DNA of 61,165 bases from Bacteroidaceae bacterium (GTDB taxonomy: Bacteria; Bacteroidota; Bacteroidia; Bacteroidales; Bacteroidaceae): assembly GCA_016302965.1 (NCBI GenBank), contig JAEDMP010000003.1:1-61165 (forward strand), in the 5' to 3' direction. The notes beneath the pieces are model-generated. The model was not told where the DNA came from and did no database searches. It worked only from the letters and a program-made list of their open reading frames with translations. Below, piece by piece: positions 43,561-51,644 of this stretch. The position numbers and the translations under genes were made by a program. Position 1 is the first letter of the stretch; each line of letters starts with the position of its first letter.

Positions 43561-43592
43561 GCAAAAGTACAATATTTTTTTTATTCCACCAA
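43561..43592 (-). promoter_or_regulatory. rho promoter
   Basis: On the minus strand TTG (43592-43590), 20 bases, TACTTTTGC (43569-43561). The leader is about 100 bases and includes a CGTTTC (43525-43530) / GAAACG (43538-43543) hairpin, where Rho autoregulation could act. The remaining DNA to 43711 shows no gene. Confidence 0.65.
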
Positions 43593-43711
43593 CTTTTGCA
43601 GCAGTTTTATTGTTATTTATGTATTTTTTTCTTCTCAATGGCCAGTTTTTCATGTCAATTGTCAAATTTTTCATCAAATCACCTGATTTTTATAGACCAA
43701 GCATTGATTTA

Positions 43712-43777
43712 TGCACAAAAAGTTTGCGGATGTGCAAAGAATACGTTATCTTTGCACAAAAATTTAACGACTGTGCA
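43712..43777 (+). promoter_or_regulatory. Acyl-CoA synthetase promoter within a four-half-site operator
   Basis: TTTG (43723-43726), 20 bases and TATCTTTGC (43747-43755) form a full promoter. Half-sites TGCACA (43712-43717), TGTGCA (43731-43736), TGCACA (43753-43758) and TGTGCA (43772-43777) surround it with spacers of 13, 16 and 13 bases, a fully symmetric array. The inner pair extends to TGTGCAAAG-N10-CTTTGCACA over the -7 box. The last half-site touches the ATG at 43778. Confidence 0.65.
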
Positions 43778-45436
43778 ATGAAAAACTTCAAAAGTTTCAA
43801 TTCATACATTGAATCAAGTATCGTCAAGAACTGGGACAGAGATGCCCTCTCCGACTACAAGGGCATCACCCTCCAATATCACGATGTAGCTCGAAAGATA
43901 GAGAAACTCCACATATTGTTTGAATACAGTGGTGTTCAAAAGGGCGACCGCATCGCCATCTCAGGCCGCAACAGTGCCCATTGGGCCGTTGCCTTTTTCG
44001 CCACGCTGACCTACGGAGCCGTGGCAGTGCCTATCCTCCACGAATTCAATGCCGAGCAGATTCATAACATTGTCAACCACAGCGAGTCAAAGCTGCTGTT
44101 TGTGGGCGACGTGGTGGTGAAGACCATTGTTCCCTCGGAGATGCCGGCCTTGGAGGGTATCATCAATCTGCCCGACTTCTCGCTGCACACGAGCCGTTCT
44201 GAGAAACTGGATTATGCCCGCGAGCATCTCAACGAGCTGTTCGGTCGCCGTTTCCCCCGAGCCTTCCGCAAGGAGCATGTGAGCTACCACCGTGACGAGG
44301 CCGAGGAGTTGGCGATGATCAACTACACGAGCGGCACGACGGGTTTCTCCAAGGGTGTGATGCTTCCCTACCGTGCCATCTGGGGCAATCTCGAGTTCTG
44401 TTTCCGTGCCATCGGCAGCAAGATTCCCGAGGGCAGCAAGACACTGAGCATCCTGCCCATGGCCCACATGTACGGCATGGCCGTCGAGTTCATCTTCCCC
44501 TTCTGTCACGGTTGCCATCTCTCTTTCCTCACGCGTCTTCCCTCTCCGGCTGTCATTGCACAGGCTTTTGCCGAAGTGAAGCCCGCCATCGTCATCAGTG
44601 TCCCCTTGGTAGTTGAGAAGATTGTGCGCAAGCATGTCTTCCCCCGCATCCAGAACAACGTAGTGAAACTGCTGCTGGGCATGCCCGTCATCAACAAGAA
44701 GGTGCGCCAGCGCATCTGCGACCAGGTGATGCAGGTGTTCGGCGGCAATGCCTACGAGGTGGTGGTGGGCGGTGCGCCGATGAACCAGGAGATTGAGTCG
44801 TTCCTCAAGAGCATCGACTTCCCCATCACGATGGGCTATGGCGCCACAGAATGCGCCCCGCTCATCACCTTCAGCGACTATACCGATTTCGTTGCCGGCA
44901 GTTGCGGCACGCCGGTAGACTTTATGGAGGTGAAGATTCTGAGTTCCGACCCCGAGCACGTCGCCGGCGAGGTGGTGGCACGCGGCATGAATGTGATGCT
45001 GGGCTACTACAAGAACCAGGAAGCCACCGACCAGGTGCTCGACAAGGACGGCTGGTATCACACGGGCGACCTGGGCACGATGACACCCGACGGTCACGTT
45101 TTCATCCGCGGCCGCATCAAGAACATGCTGCTGGGAGCCAACGGCCAGAATGTCTATCCCGAGGAGATTGAAGACAAGCTCAACTCGATGGCCCTGGTGT
45201 CCGAGAGCATCATCATCCAGCGTGAGGAGAAGCTCGTGGCGCTTATCCATCCCGACTATGAGGAGGCCCACAACATGGGATTCAGCGATGAAGACCTGGC
45301 CCATGTGATGGAAGAGAACCGCACCGAGCTGAACAACATCCTTCCAGCCTATTCCAAGATTTCGGCTGTGGAGCTCCATCAAGACGAATTTGCCAAGACC
45401 CCCAAAAAGAGTATCAAGCGATACCTTTATAAATAA
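43778..45436 (+). CDS. Long-chain acyl-CoA synthetase (first of a tandem pair)
   Basis: The 552-residue ANL-superfamily enzyme activates fatty acids through acyl-adenylates. The P-loop-like NYTSGTTGFSKGVM begins near residue 182; YGATECAPL, YHTGDLGTM and the C-terminal lysine motif TPKKSIKRYLYK are all present. ATG 43778 is the true start; the frame runs open from 43511 through promoter DNA. The next gene is a close paralogue 11 bases on. Substrate chain length cannot be read from sequence. Confidence 0.9.
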   Translation: MKNFKSFNSYIESSIVKNWDRDALSDYKGITLQYHDVARKIEKLHILFEYSGVQKGDRIAISGRNSAHWAVAFFATLTYGAVAVPILHEFNAEQIHNIVNHSESKLLFVGDVVVKTIVPSEMPALEGIINLPDFSLHTSRSEKLDYAREHLNELFGRRFPRAFRKEHVSYHRDEAEELAMINYTSGTTGFSKGVMLPYRAIWGNLEFCFRAIGSKIPEGSKTLSILPMAHMYGMAVEFIFPFCHGCHLSFLTRLPSPAVIAQAFAEVKPAIVISVPLVVEKIVRKHVFPRIQNNVVKLLLGMPVINKKVRQRICDQVMQVFGGNAYEVVVGGAPMNQEIESFLKSIDFPITMGYGATECAPLITFSDYTDFVAGSCGTPVDFMEVKILSSDPEHVAGEVVARGMNVMLGYYKNQEATDQVLDKDGWYHTGDLGTMTPDGHVFIRGRIKNMLLGANGQNVYPEEIEDKLNSMALVSESIIIQREEKLVALIHPDYEEAHNMGFSDEDLAHVMEENRTELNNILPAYSKISAVELHQDEFAKTPKKSIKRYLYK

Positions 45437-45447
45437 TTCCCCAGCCT

Positions 45448-47100
45448 ATGAACAGTCTGAATGAAATCATCGAGAAGAGCATCATCAGCCATTGGAACCA
45501 GGATGCCCTGACCGACTACAAGGGTGCCACCCTGCAATACAACGATGTGGCACGCAAGATAGAGAAACTGCATATCCTGTTTGAGAACAGCGGTGTGAAA
45601 CGGGGCGACAAGATTGCGCTCTGCGGCCGCAACAGTTCCCACTGGGCGGTAGCCTTCCTGGCCACCCTCACCTACGGAGCCGTTGCCGTTCCCATCCTGC
45701 ATGAGTTCCTGCCCGAACAGATTCACCACATCGTGAACCACAGCGAGTCGAAACTGCTCTTTGTGGGCGACATGGTGGCTCCCACCATCGACGCCACGAA
45801 GATGCCCGACCTGGAGGGAATCATCCATATCCCCGACTATTCGCTGCTGCTCTCGCGTACCGACAAACTCACCTACGCGAGGGAGCATCTCAACGCCCTC
45901 TTCGGCACGAAATATCCCAAGTATTTCCGGCCGGAGCATGTGCGCTATTATCGGGAGGAGAGTGGTGACGAACTGGCGATGATCAACTATACGAGCGGCA
46001 CCACAGGCTTCTCCAAGGGTGTGATGATTCCCTATCGTGCGGTCTGGAGCAACTACGATTTTGCCGAGGGTGTGCTGGGCAAGATGGTGAAAAATGGTGA
46101 CCGCATCATCAGCATCCTTCCGATGGCCCATATGTATGGCATGGCCTTCGAGTTCATGTTCGAGTTTCTGCACGGTTGCCACATCTATTACCTCACGCGC
46201 GTGCCCTCCCCCGCCATCATCGCCCAGGCCTTCAGCGACATCCGCCCATCGATCATCATCGCCGTTCCGTTGGTCATCGAGAAGATTATCCGCAAGAAGG
46301 TGTTGCCGCGCATCCAGTCGGGTCCCATCAGCCTGCTGCTCAAAACGCCCATCATCAGCAAGAAGATCGAGGAGCGCATCTGCCAGCAGGTGGTAGAGGC
46401 CTTCGGTGGCCGTTTCTACGAGATTATCATCGGCGGTGCGGCCTTCAACCAGGAGATTGAGCAGTTCCTCCACCGCATCGGCTTCCCCTATACGGTGGGG
46501 TATGGAGCCACGGAGTGTGCGCCCATCATCACCTACAGCGACTATCAGACCTTTGCCCCGGGCAGCTGTGGCCGAGCCGTGGTACACATGGAGGTGAAGA
46601 TCGACAGTCCCGACCCCGAACATGTGGCCGGCGAGATTCTGGCCCGAGGCATGAACGTGATGCTGGGCTACTACAAGAATCCTGAGGCCACCGCCGAAGC
46701 GCTCGATGCCGAGGGCTGGTATCACACGGGCGACCTGGGCACGATGGACAGCCAGGGCAACCTCTATATCCGTGGCCGCTCCAAGAACATGCTGCTGGGC
46801 TCCAACGGCCAGAATATCTATCCCGAAGAGATTGAAGACAAGCTCAACTCGCAGCCCTACGTAGTGGAGAGTGTGGTGGTGCAGCGGGGCGAGAAGCTGG
46901 TGGGTCTGGTGTTCCCCGACCTCGACGAGCTGAAGGCACAGGGACTCTCCATGCACGACCTCGACCAGTTGATGAAGCAGAACCTGCAGGAGCTGAACCA
47001 GCAGATTCCCACCTACGCCAAGGTGTCGGCGCTGGAGATGCGCGAAAGCGAGTTTGAGAAAACGCCGAAGAAGAGTATCAAGCGGTATCTCTACAAGTAA
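45448..47100 (+). CDS. Long-chain acyl-CoA synthetase (second of a tandem pair)
   Basis: The 550-residue paralogue shares nearly every block with its neighbour: YKGATLQYNDVARKIEKLHI, TYGAVAVPILHEF, NYTSGTTGFSKGVM, YGATECAP, YHTGDLGTM and TPKKSIKRYLYK. All adenylation motifs look intact, so both copies are probably active. Divergence is concentrated in the acyl-pocket region, suggesting different chain preference. It is co-transcribed from the operator-bearing promoter. Confidence 0.9.
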   Translation: MNSLNEIIEKSIISHWNQDALTDYKGATLQYNDVARKIEKLHILFENSGVKRGDKIALCGRNSSHWAVAFLATLTYGAVAVPILHEFLPEQIHHIVNHSESKLLFVGDMVAPTIDATKMPDLEGIIHIPDYSLLLSRTDKLTYAREHLNALFGTKYPKYFRPEHVRYYREESGDELAMINYTSGTTGFSKGVMIPYRAVWSNYDFAEGVLGKMVKNGDRIISILPMAHMYGMAFEFMFEFLHGCHIYYLTRVPSPAIIAQAFSDIRPSIIIAVPLVIEKIIRKKVLPRIQSGPISLLLKTPIISKKIEERICQQVVEAFGGRFYEIIIGGAAFNQEIEQFLHRIGFPYTVGYGATECAPIITYSDYQTFAPGSCGRAVVHMEVKIDSPDPEHVAGEILARGMNVMLGYYKNPEATAEALDAEGWYHTGDLGTMDSQGNLYIRGRSKNMLLGSNGQNIYPEEIEDKLNSQPYVVESVVVQRGEKLVGLVFPDLDELKAQGLSMHDLDQLMKQNLQELNQQIPTYAKVSALEMRESEFEKTPKKSIKRYLYK

Positions 47101-47190
47101 GGATTCTGAGTACCCTCCTCTTACCCAGGCAGAATTATTAAAAATACGTAAAGTTTGTAGGCAATGCCCACTCATTCCGAAAAACATTCG

Positions 47191-47199
47191 TAACTTTGC
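47191..47199 (+). promoter_or_regulatory. Promoter -7 element before the DUF4468 gene
   Basis: TAACTTTGC matches the consensus. The closest TTTG (47154-47157) is too far, so the -33 element is weak. The leader to ATG 47303 is about 100 bases and strongly structured. Confidence 0.5.
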
Positions 47200-47207
47200 G
47201 TGAGCTA

Positions 47208-47265
47208 AACCGGGCGGATAGTGCTATCCGTCCGGTTGAGTTCTTCAAGATTCAGTTCTTGAATC
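47208..47265 (+). promoter_or_regulatory. Structured 5' leader with two hairpins
   Basis: The first stem has 14 pairs: 47208-47221 with 47224-47237, one of them G-U, closed by a TG turn. The second pairs TTCAAGA (47244-47250) with TCTTGAA (47257-47263). Both lie between the -7 element and the DUF4468 start. No T-tract follows, so this looks more like a leader structure than a terminator. Confidence 0.6.
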
Positions 47266-47302
47266 ATACATTATATCATATACCAAACAGACCTATACAC
47301 AC

Positions 47303-47911
47303 ATGAGAAAAATCATCATCGCACTCATCGCCCTGCTACCGCTCTTAGCCACAGCACAGAACACCTGGGAGATGCCCGAAGAACAGGAGAACGCCGTAAA
47401 GACCAACCCCGACCAGAAATACCTGGTGGGAGCCGTACCCGTAGTGAACGGCCAGGTTGTATTCCAGACCACGATAGCAGCGCCCGGCAAGAGCGCCCGG
47501 CAGATTTACGACATCCTGCATGCGCAGATGGCCAAGATGCTGAAGGAGAAGAACCAGTTTGAGCAGAGCCGCTTCACGATAGAGAACCCCGAGAAGGGCG
47601 AGCTGGCCGCCTACTACCAGGAATGGCTGGTGTTCAAGAACAAGCCCTTAGTGCTCGACCGCACCCGACTGATGTTCAACCTCACCGTAGTCTGCAAGGA
47701 CGGCAGTGCCGAGGTGACCATCAACCGCATCCACTACCTCTATGACGAAGAGCGCAATGCCACCACCTACCGTGCCGAGGAATGGATTACCGACGAGTAC
47801 GGTCTGAAGAAAGACAAGCAGAAGCTGTCGCGTGTCTCGGGCAAGTTCCGCCGGAAGACCATCGACCGCAAAGATTATATCTTCGACAAATTCGCAACCC
47901 TTCTGAAATGA
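47303..47911 (+). CDS. DUF4468 family secreted protein
   Basis: The 202-residue protein has a cleavable signal (MRKIIIALIALLPLLATAQ). The mature domain has the alpha/beta plan of DUF4468 proteins, with GQVVFQTTIAAPGKSARQIY early and VTINRIHYLYDEE in the middle. It is periplasmic or outer-membrane associated. The stop overlaps the next ATG (ATGA). The function is unknown. Confidence 0.8.
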   Translation: MRKIIIALIALLPLLATAQNTWEMPEEQENAVKTNPDQKYLVGAVPVVNGQVVFQTTIAAPGKSARQIYDILHAQMAKMLKEKNQFEQSRFTIENPEKGELAAYYQEWLVFKNKPLVLDRTRLMFNLTVVCKDGSAEVTINRIHYLYDEERNATTYRAEEWITDEYGLKKDKQKLSRVSGKFRRKTIDRKDYIFDKFATLLK

Positions 47912-48189
47912 CAACAGACAACAGACCGCAGCCCGAAGAGGCTGCCGACCGATACGGCGACAACCGGGAAGAGACCCTGCCCGGATGGACCAAACCCCGC
48001 CACTTTGAGCGTCCGCGCAACCGGATGCTCAAAGTGCGTAATTGGCTCAACCTCATCTTCATGCTCACCGCCATTGCCGGCATGGCCCTCTACTGGCTCA
48101 AGGACAGCGATGTGGGCACGATAGTCATCTGCGTGGCCATCGTCATCAAGTTTACGGAATCGGCCCTGCGCCTCTTCCCCCAGAAATAG
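47908..48189 (+). CDS. Small two-helix membrane protein
   Basis: The 93-residue protein has a charged N-terminal tail of about 45 residues, then helices LNLIFMLTAIAGMALYWL and VGTIVICVAIVIKFTESAL. It is coupled by ATGA overlap to the DUF4468 gene and lies 24 bases before the putative porin. It is not a family I can name. Coupling suggests an envelope function shared with its neighbours. Confidence 0.75.
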   Translation: MTTDNRPQPEEAADRYGDNREETLPGWTKPRHFERPRNRMLKVRNWLNLIFMLTAIAGMALYWLKDSDVGTIVICVAIVIKFTESALRLFPQK

Positions 48190-48213
48190 AACATCCATCC
48201 CAATCACGCATTC

Positions 48214-50469
48214 ATGAAGCATCTCCTCTGTCTGCTCGCAGCCGCCTGCTGTCACCTGACGGCAGGTGCCCAAGACTATATCCGTGACGACGGCAACTTC
48301 CAGCAGTCGTCCTACGGAAATACAAACAACAACTTCAACAAGCTGCGCAACGACACCACCCAGGACAAGGAAATCCCCACTGGACTCTACGTGTGGACCA
48401 TCGACCGGAAGTTTGGCGACATCCGTCCCGCCGAGATTGACACGATGCCCCACCTCTACCCCAACACGACGCTCAACACGGGTGTCTATGGCGACTACAA
48501 CACCACGGGCAACAACTATACAGCCCGGCTGAGCCGCATCGTCATCGACCGTCCGCTCACCAGCCAGTTCCTCTTCAGCCAGCCCTACAGTTTCGTCACC
48601 AAGGAACCCGACCAGCTGCACTTCACCAACACGCTCTCGCCCATCACCAACATCTCCTACGACAACTGCGGCGACAAGCTGAATGGCGAAGACCATATCG
48701 ACGCCAAGTTTGCCATCAATGCGGGCAAGAAGACGGGCATGGGCTTCGACCTGAACTATGCCTACGCCCGCGGCTACTACAGCAACCAGAGCACGTCGCA
48801 CTTCGGTGCCACGTTCTATCTCTCCCATATCGGTGACCGCTACCAGATGCACTCGATGTTCTCCACCTACCATCAGAAAGTGGCGGAGAACGGCGGTATC
48901 ACCGACGACAACTACATCACCCACCCCGAGAGTTTCAGCGACTCGTATACCGAGAGCGAGATACCCACGGTGCTCGAGCGCAACTGGAACCGCAACAACC
49001 ATCTCCACTTCTTCCTCACCCACCGCTATGCCGTGGGCTTCTACCGCACGGTGAAACTCACTGAGGAGGAACTCAAGGCGCGCGCCTTTGCCAACGCCTC
49101 AAAGAAGGAACAGGAAGCGCGGAAGAAGGCCGAAGAGGAAGCCCGGAAGAAGGAGGAGGGCAACACCTGGGACACTCCTGCCACCGACGAAGCACTGAAA
49201 GCGGAGAAGGAGGACGACGAGGCACTGCCCGACTCGCTGGCCGACACGATGAAGCGCGAATACGTGCCTGTGACGAGCTTCATCCACACGCTCGACCTCA
49301 GCAGCCACGACCGTATCTACCAAACCTACAAGGCACCCGAGGGCTACTATGCCAACCGCTATTACGAGAGCCTGGCCGATGGTGGCTACCGTGGCGACTC
49401 CATCTACGACCAGACGAAGATGCTGCAGATGCGCAACACGCTGGCCATCGCCCTGCTCGAAGGGTTCAACAAATATGCCAAGGCGGGGCTGAAGGTGTTT
49501 GCCACTCATGAACTGCGGCGCTTCCAGATGCCCGATCTGCTCGTGACCGACGGCACCAACAGGGCCATCATGGGCAAATGGAACGAGCATCACATCAGCA
49601 TCGGCGGCCAACTGAACAAGACCCAGGGCAAGACGCTCCACTATAACCTCATGGCCGAGACCTGGCTGGCGGGTGAGGATGCAGGCCAGCTGAAGGTGGA
49701 CTTCAGCACCGACCTCCACTTCCCCCTTCTGGGCGATACGGTGGTGCTGGCCGCAAAGGCTTATTTCTACCGTCTGAACCCCACGTTCTACCAGCGCAAC
49801 TACCACAGCAAGCATCTGTGGTGGGACAACGCCTGCGGCTCCAAGGAGACCCGCACCCGCATCGAGGGTCTGTTCAGCTTGGGCAAGACCCACACCTCGC
49901 TGCGTGTGGCCGTCGAGGAGATTCAGAACTACACCTACTTCGGCATGAGCTATGCCGCCACCACCGAGGGTCGCACATCCCTCACCGCCAACGTGCGCCA
50001 GCACAGCGGCAACATCAACCTGCTCACGGCCCAGCTGCGCCAGGACGTGCATCTCGGCCCGCTGCACTGGGAGAACATCATCACCTACCAGAACAGCAGT
50101 GCCGAGGAGGTGCTGCCCGTGCCTGCGCTCAACGTCTTCACCAACCTCTACCTGAAGTTCCGCATCGCACGCGAACTGAGTGTGGAACTGGGTGCCGACG
50201 CCACCTATTTCACCGAGTACTACGCCCCCGACTTCTGTCCACAGCTCAACCAGTTTGCGGTGCAGGAGGAAGCGTCGAGCCGCATGAAGCTCGGCAACTA
50301 CCCCTTCATCGACGCCTATGCCAACCTGCATCTCAAGCACACGCGTTTCTTCCTGATGTTCAGCCATGTCACGGGCGGCAGCGGCAACAAGATGTACTTC
50401 CTCACCCCCCACTATCCGCTCAACGGCCGGGTGATGCACATCGGCGTATCGTGGAATTTCTTCAACTGA
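48214..50469 (+). CDS. Putative outer-membrane porin with charged internal insert
   Basis: The 751-residue protein has signal peptide MKHLLCLLAAACCHLTAGAQ. A long beta-barrel region with repeated aromatic strands follows (NYAYARGYYSNQ, LKVFATHELRRFQM), ending in a C-terminal Trp-Asn-Phe-Phe-Asn typical of barrels. At about residues 288-345 a Lys/Glu/Ala-rich stretch (KKEQEARKKAEEEARKK) interrupts the barrel and is likely an exposed or periplasmic helical loop. It matches the Bacteroidota putative-porin family. Confidence 0.82.
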   Translation: MKHLLCLLAAACCHLTAGAQDYIRDDGNFQQSSYGNTNNNFNKLRNDTTQDKEIPTGLYVWTIDRKFGDIRPAEIDTMPHLYPNTTLNTGVYGDYNTTGNNYTARLSRIVIDRPLTSQFLFSQPYSFVTKEPDQLHFTNTLSPITNISYDNCGDKLNGEDHIDAKFAINAGKKTGMGFDLNYAYARGYYSNQSTSHFGATFYLSHIGDRYQMHSMFSTYHQKVAENGGITDDNYITHPESFSDSYTESEIPTVLERNWNRNNHLHFFLTHRYAVGFYRTVKLTEEELKARAFANASKKEQEARKKAEEEARKKEEGNTWDTPATDEALKAEKEDDEALPDSLADTMKREYVPVTSFIHTLDLSSHDRIYQTYKAPEGYYANRYYESLADGGYRGDSIYDQTKMLQMRNTLAIALLEGFNKYAKAGLKVFATHELRRFQMPDLLVTDGTNRAIMGKWNEHHISIGGQLNKTQGKTLHYNLMAETWLAGEDAGQLKVDFSTDLHFPLLGDTVVLAAKAYFYRLNPTFYQRNYHSKHLWWDNACGSKETRTRIEGLFSLGKTHTSLRVAVEEIQNYTYFGMSYAATTEGRTSLTANVRQHSGNINLLTAQLRQDVHLGPLHWENIITYQNSSAEEVLPVPALNVFTNLYLKFRIARELSVELGADATYFTEYYAPDFCPQLNQFAVQEEASSRMKLGNYPFIDAYANLHLKHTRFFLMFSHVTGGSGNKMYFLTPHYPLNGRVMHIGVSWNFFN

Positions 50470-50491
50470 TTTCCCCCAAAACCAATTTGAT

Positions 50492-51382
50492 ATGAGATAC
50501 CAACCCAACCAGCCCAACGACTACCTGCACCTTGTGGCCGACGGCGACTACGGTCTGCTGGAGTTTCTGCTGAGCCATCTGAACGAAAGCCGCAACAAGG
50601 TGAAAGCCACCCTTCAGGGCCGCGGCATCAAGGTGAACGGCAAGACCGTCACCCAGTTCGACTATCCCCTGCATGCCGGCACGAAAGTGGCCGTGAGCCG
50701 CAGCAAGCGCAACCAGCAGGGTTTCAAGAGCAAGTACGTGAAGATTGTTTACGAAGACCGTTGGCTCATCGTCATCGAGAAGAACCCGGGCATTCTCTCC
50801 ATGGCTGCCGGCCACTCGTCGCTGAACGTGAAGGCAGTGCTCGACGACTATTTCCACAAGTCGCGCCAGAAGTGCCGCGCCCATGTGGTTCACCGACTCG
50901 ACCGCGACACCAGCGGCCTGATGGTCTATGCCAAGGATATGGAGACCGAACAACTGCTCGAGCACAACTGGCACGACATCGTCTACGACCGCCGCTACGT
51001 GGCCGTGGTGAGCGGCGAGATGCGCGACGACGAGGGCACCATCGCCAACTGGCTGAAAGACAACAAGGCTTACGTCACCTACTCCTCACCCACCGACAAC
51101 GGGGGTAAGTATGCGGTGACCCATTTCCACGTGCTCGACCGCACCTGCAACCACAGCTTAGTGGAATACCGCTTGGAGACGGGCCGCAAGAACCAGATCC
51201 GCGTCCATAGTGCCGACATGGGCCATCCCGTCTGCGGCGATGTGAAATACGGCAACGGCGACGACCCCATCCACCGTCTCTGCCTCCATGCCTACATGCT
51301 CTGCTTCACCCATCCCATCACGCACGAGCGCATGGAGTTCGAGACCCTGATACCCACGGCCTTCCGTATGCTGTTCAAATAA
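50492..51382 (+). CDS. RluA-type RNA pseudouridine synthase
   Basis: The 296-residue enzyme has an S4 RNA-binding domain (about 15-70; LLEFLLSHLNESRNKVKATL). The pseudouridine synthase domain carries catalytic Asp in HRLDRDTSGLMVYAK, plus YVAVVSGEM and RKNQIRVHSADMGHPV. The likely substrate is 23S rRNA or tRNA uridines; the exact site cannot be told. It starts 23 bases after the porin. Confidence 0.92.
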   Translation: MRYQPNQPNDYLHLVADGDYGLLEFLLSHLNESRNKVKATLQGRGIKVNGKTVTQFDYPLHAGTKVAVSRSKRNQQGFKSKYVKIVYEDRWLIVIEKNPGILSMAAGHSSLNVKAVLDDYFHKSRQKCRAHVVHRLDRDTSGLMVYAKDMETEQLLEHNWHDIVYDRRYVAVVSGEMRDDEGTIANWLKDNKAYVTYSSPTDNGGKYAVTHFHVLDRTCNHSLVEYRLETGRKNQIRVHSADMGHPVCGDVKYGNGDDPIHRLCLHAYMLCFTHPITHERMEFETLIPTAFRMLFK

Positions 51383-51392
51383 AAGAAACGCA

Positions 51393-51420
51393 ATAATTCA
51401 TCCTCTATAATTCATCCTCT
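51393..51420 (+). repeat. Perfect 14-bp tandem repeat before a small membrane-protein gene
   Basis: ATAATTCATCCTCT occurs twice without a gap (51393-51406, 51407-51420), 17 bases before the ATG at 51437. Confidence 0.85.
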
Positions 51421-51436
51421 TATCCCGTTGATTATC

Positions 51437-51589
51437 ATGGAGAATATCCAATATTACGCACTGGGGCTGCTCATTCTCATCATCGGTTTTGTGGCCGTAA
51501 GAAAGATTGTGGGCTGCCTCTTCCGCTCGGTTCTCATCGGCATCCTGATTGTGGTACTGGGCGTGCTCTACTATTACTTCAAGCACTGA
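51437..51589 (+). CDS. 50-residue membrane protein
   Basis: The short gene encodes MENIQYYALGLLILIIGF and a second hydrophobic helix (SVLIGILIVVLGVLYYYF), with basic residues between (RKIVGC). Two tightly spaced helices with a Lys-His end indicate a small hairpin membrane protein. It lies 55 bases after the RluA gene and ends opposite menA. No family is recognised; similar tiny two-helix proteins are common in Bacteroidota. Confidence 0.65.
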   Translation: MENIQYYALGLLILIIGFVAVRKIVGCLFRSVLIGILIVVLGVLYYYFKH

Positions 51590-51593
51590 CACT

Positions 51594-51615
51594 CCCTCGC
51601 AGCTTGCTTTGAGGG
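51594..51615. terminator. Possible bidirectional terminator between convergent genes
   Basis: CCCTC (51594-51598) pairs with GAGGG (51611-51615), with a small GCA/TGC stem in the loop, between the small membrane gene and menA. It is a short stem. Confidence 0.35.
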
Positions 51616-51644
51616 GTATCTTCTGCAGGTATCTTCGACCGGAT

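Noticed and set aside
43731..43758. Classical CRP site at the acyl-CoA synthetase promoter
   Set aside because: The half-sites are TGTGCA, not TGTGA, and their spacing (16 bases) differs from the six-base CRP spacing.
43511..43777. Upstream-extended start of the first acyl-CoA synthetase
   Set aside because: The extension crosses the rho leader and the synthetase promoter and encodes a hydrophobic stretch not found in the family.
44087..47187. Long minus-strand frames (431 and 586 codons) opposite the acyl-CoA synthetases
   Set aside because: Their mutual similarity only mirrors the paralogy of the two real genes.
49099..50517. 472-codon frame opposite the porin gene
   Set aside because: Antisense of a barrel protein with regular codon bias; no promoter or start context.
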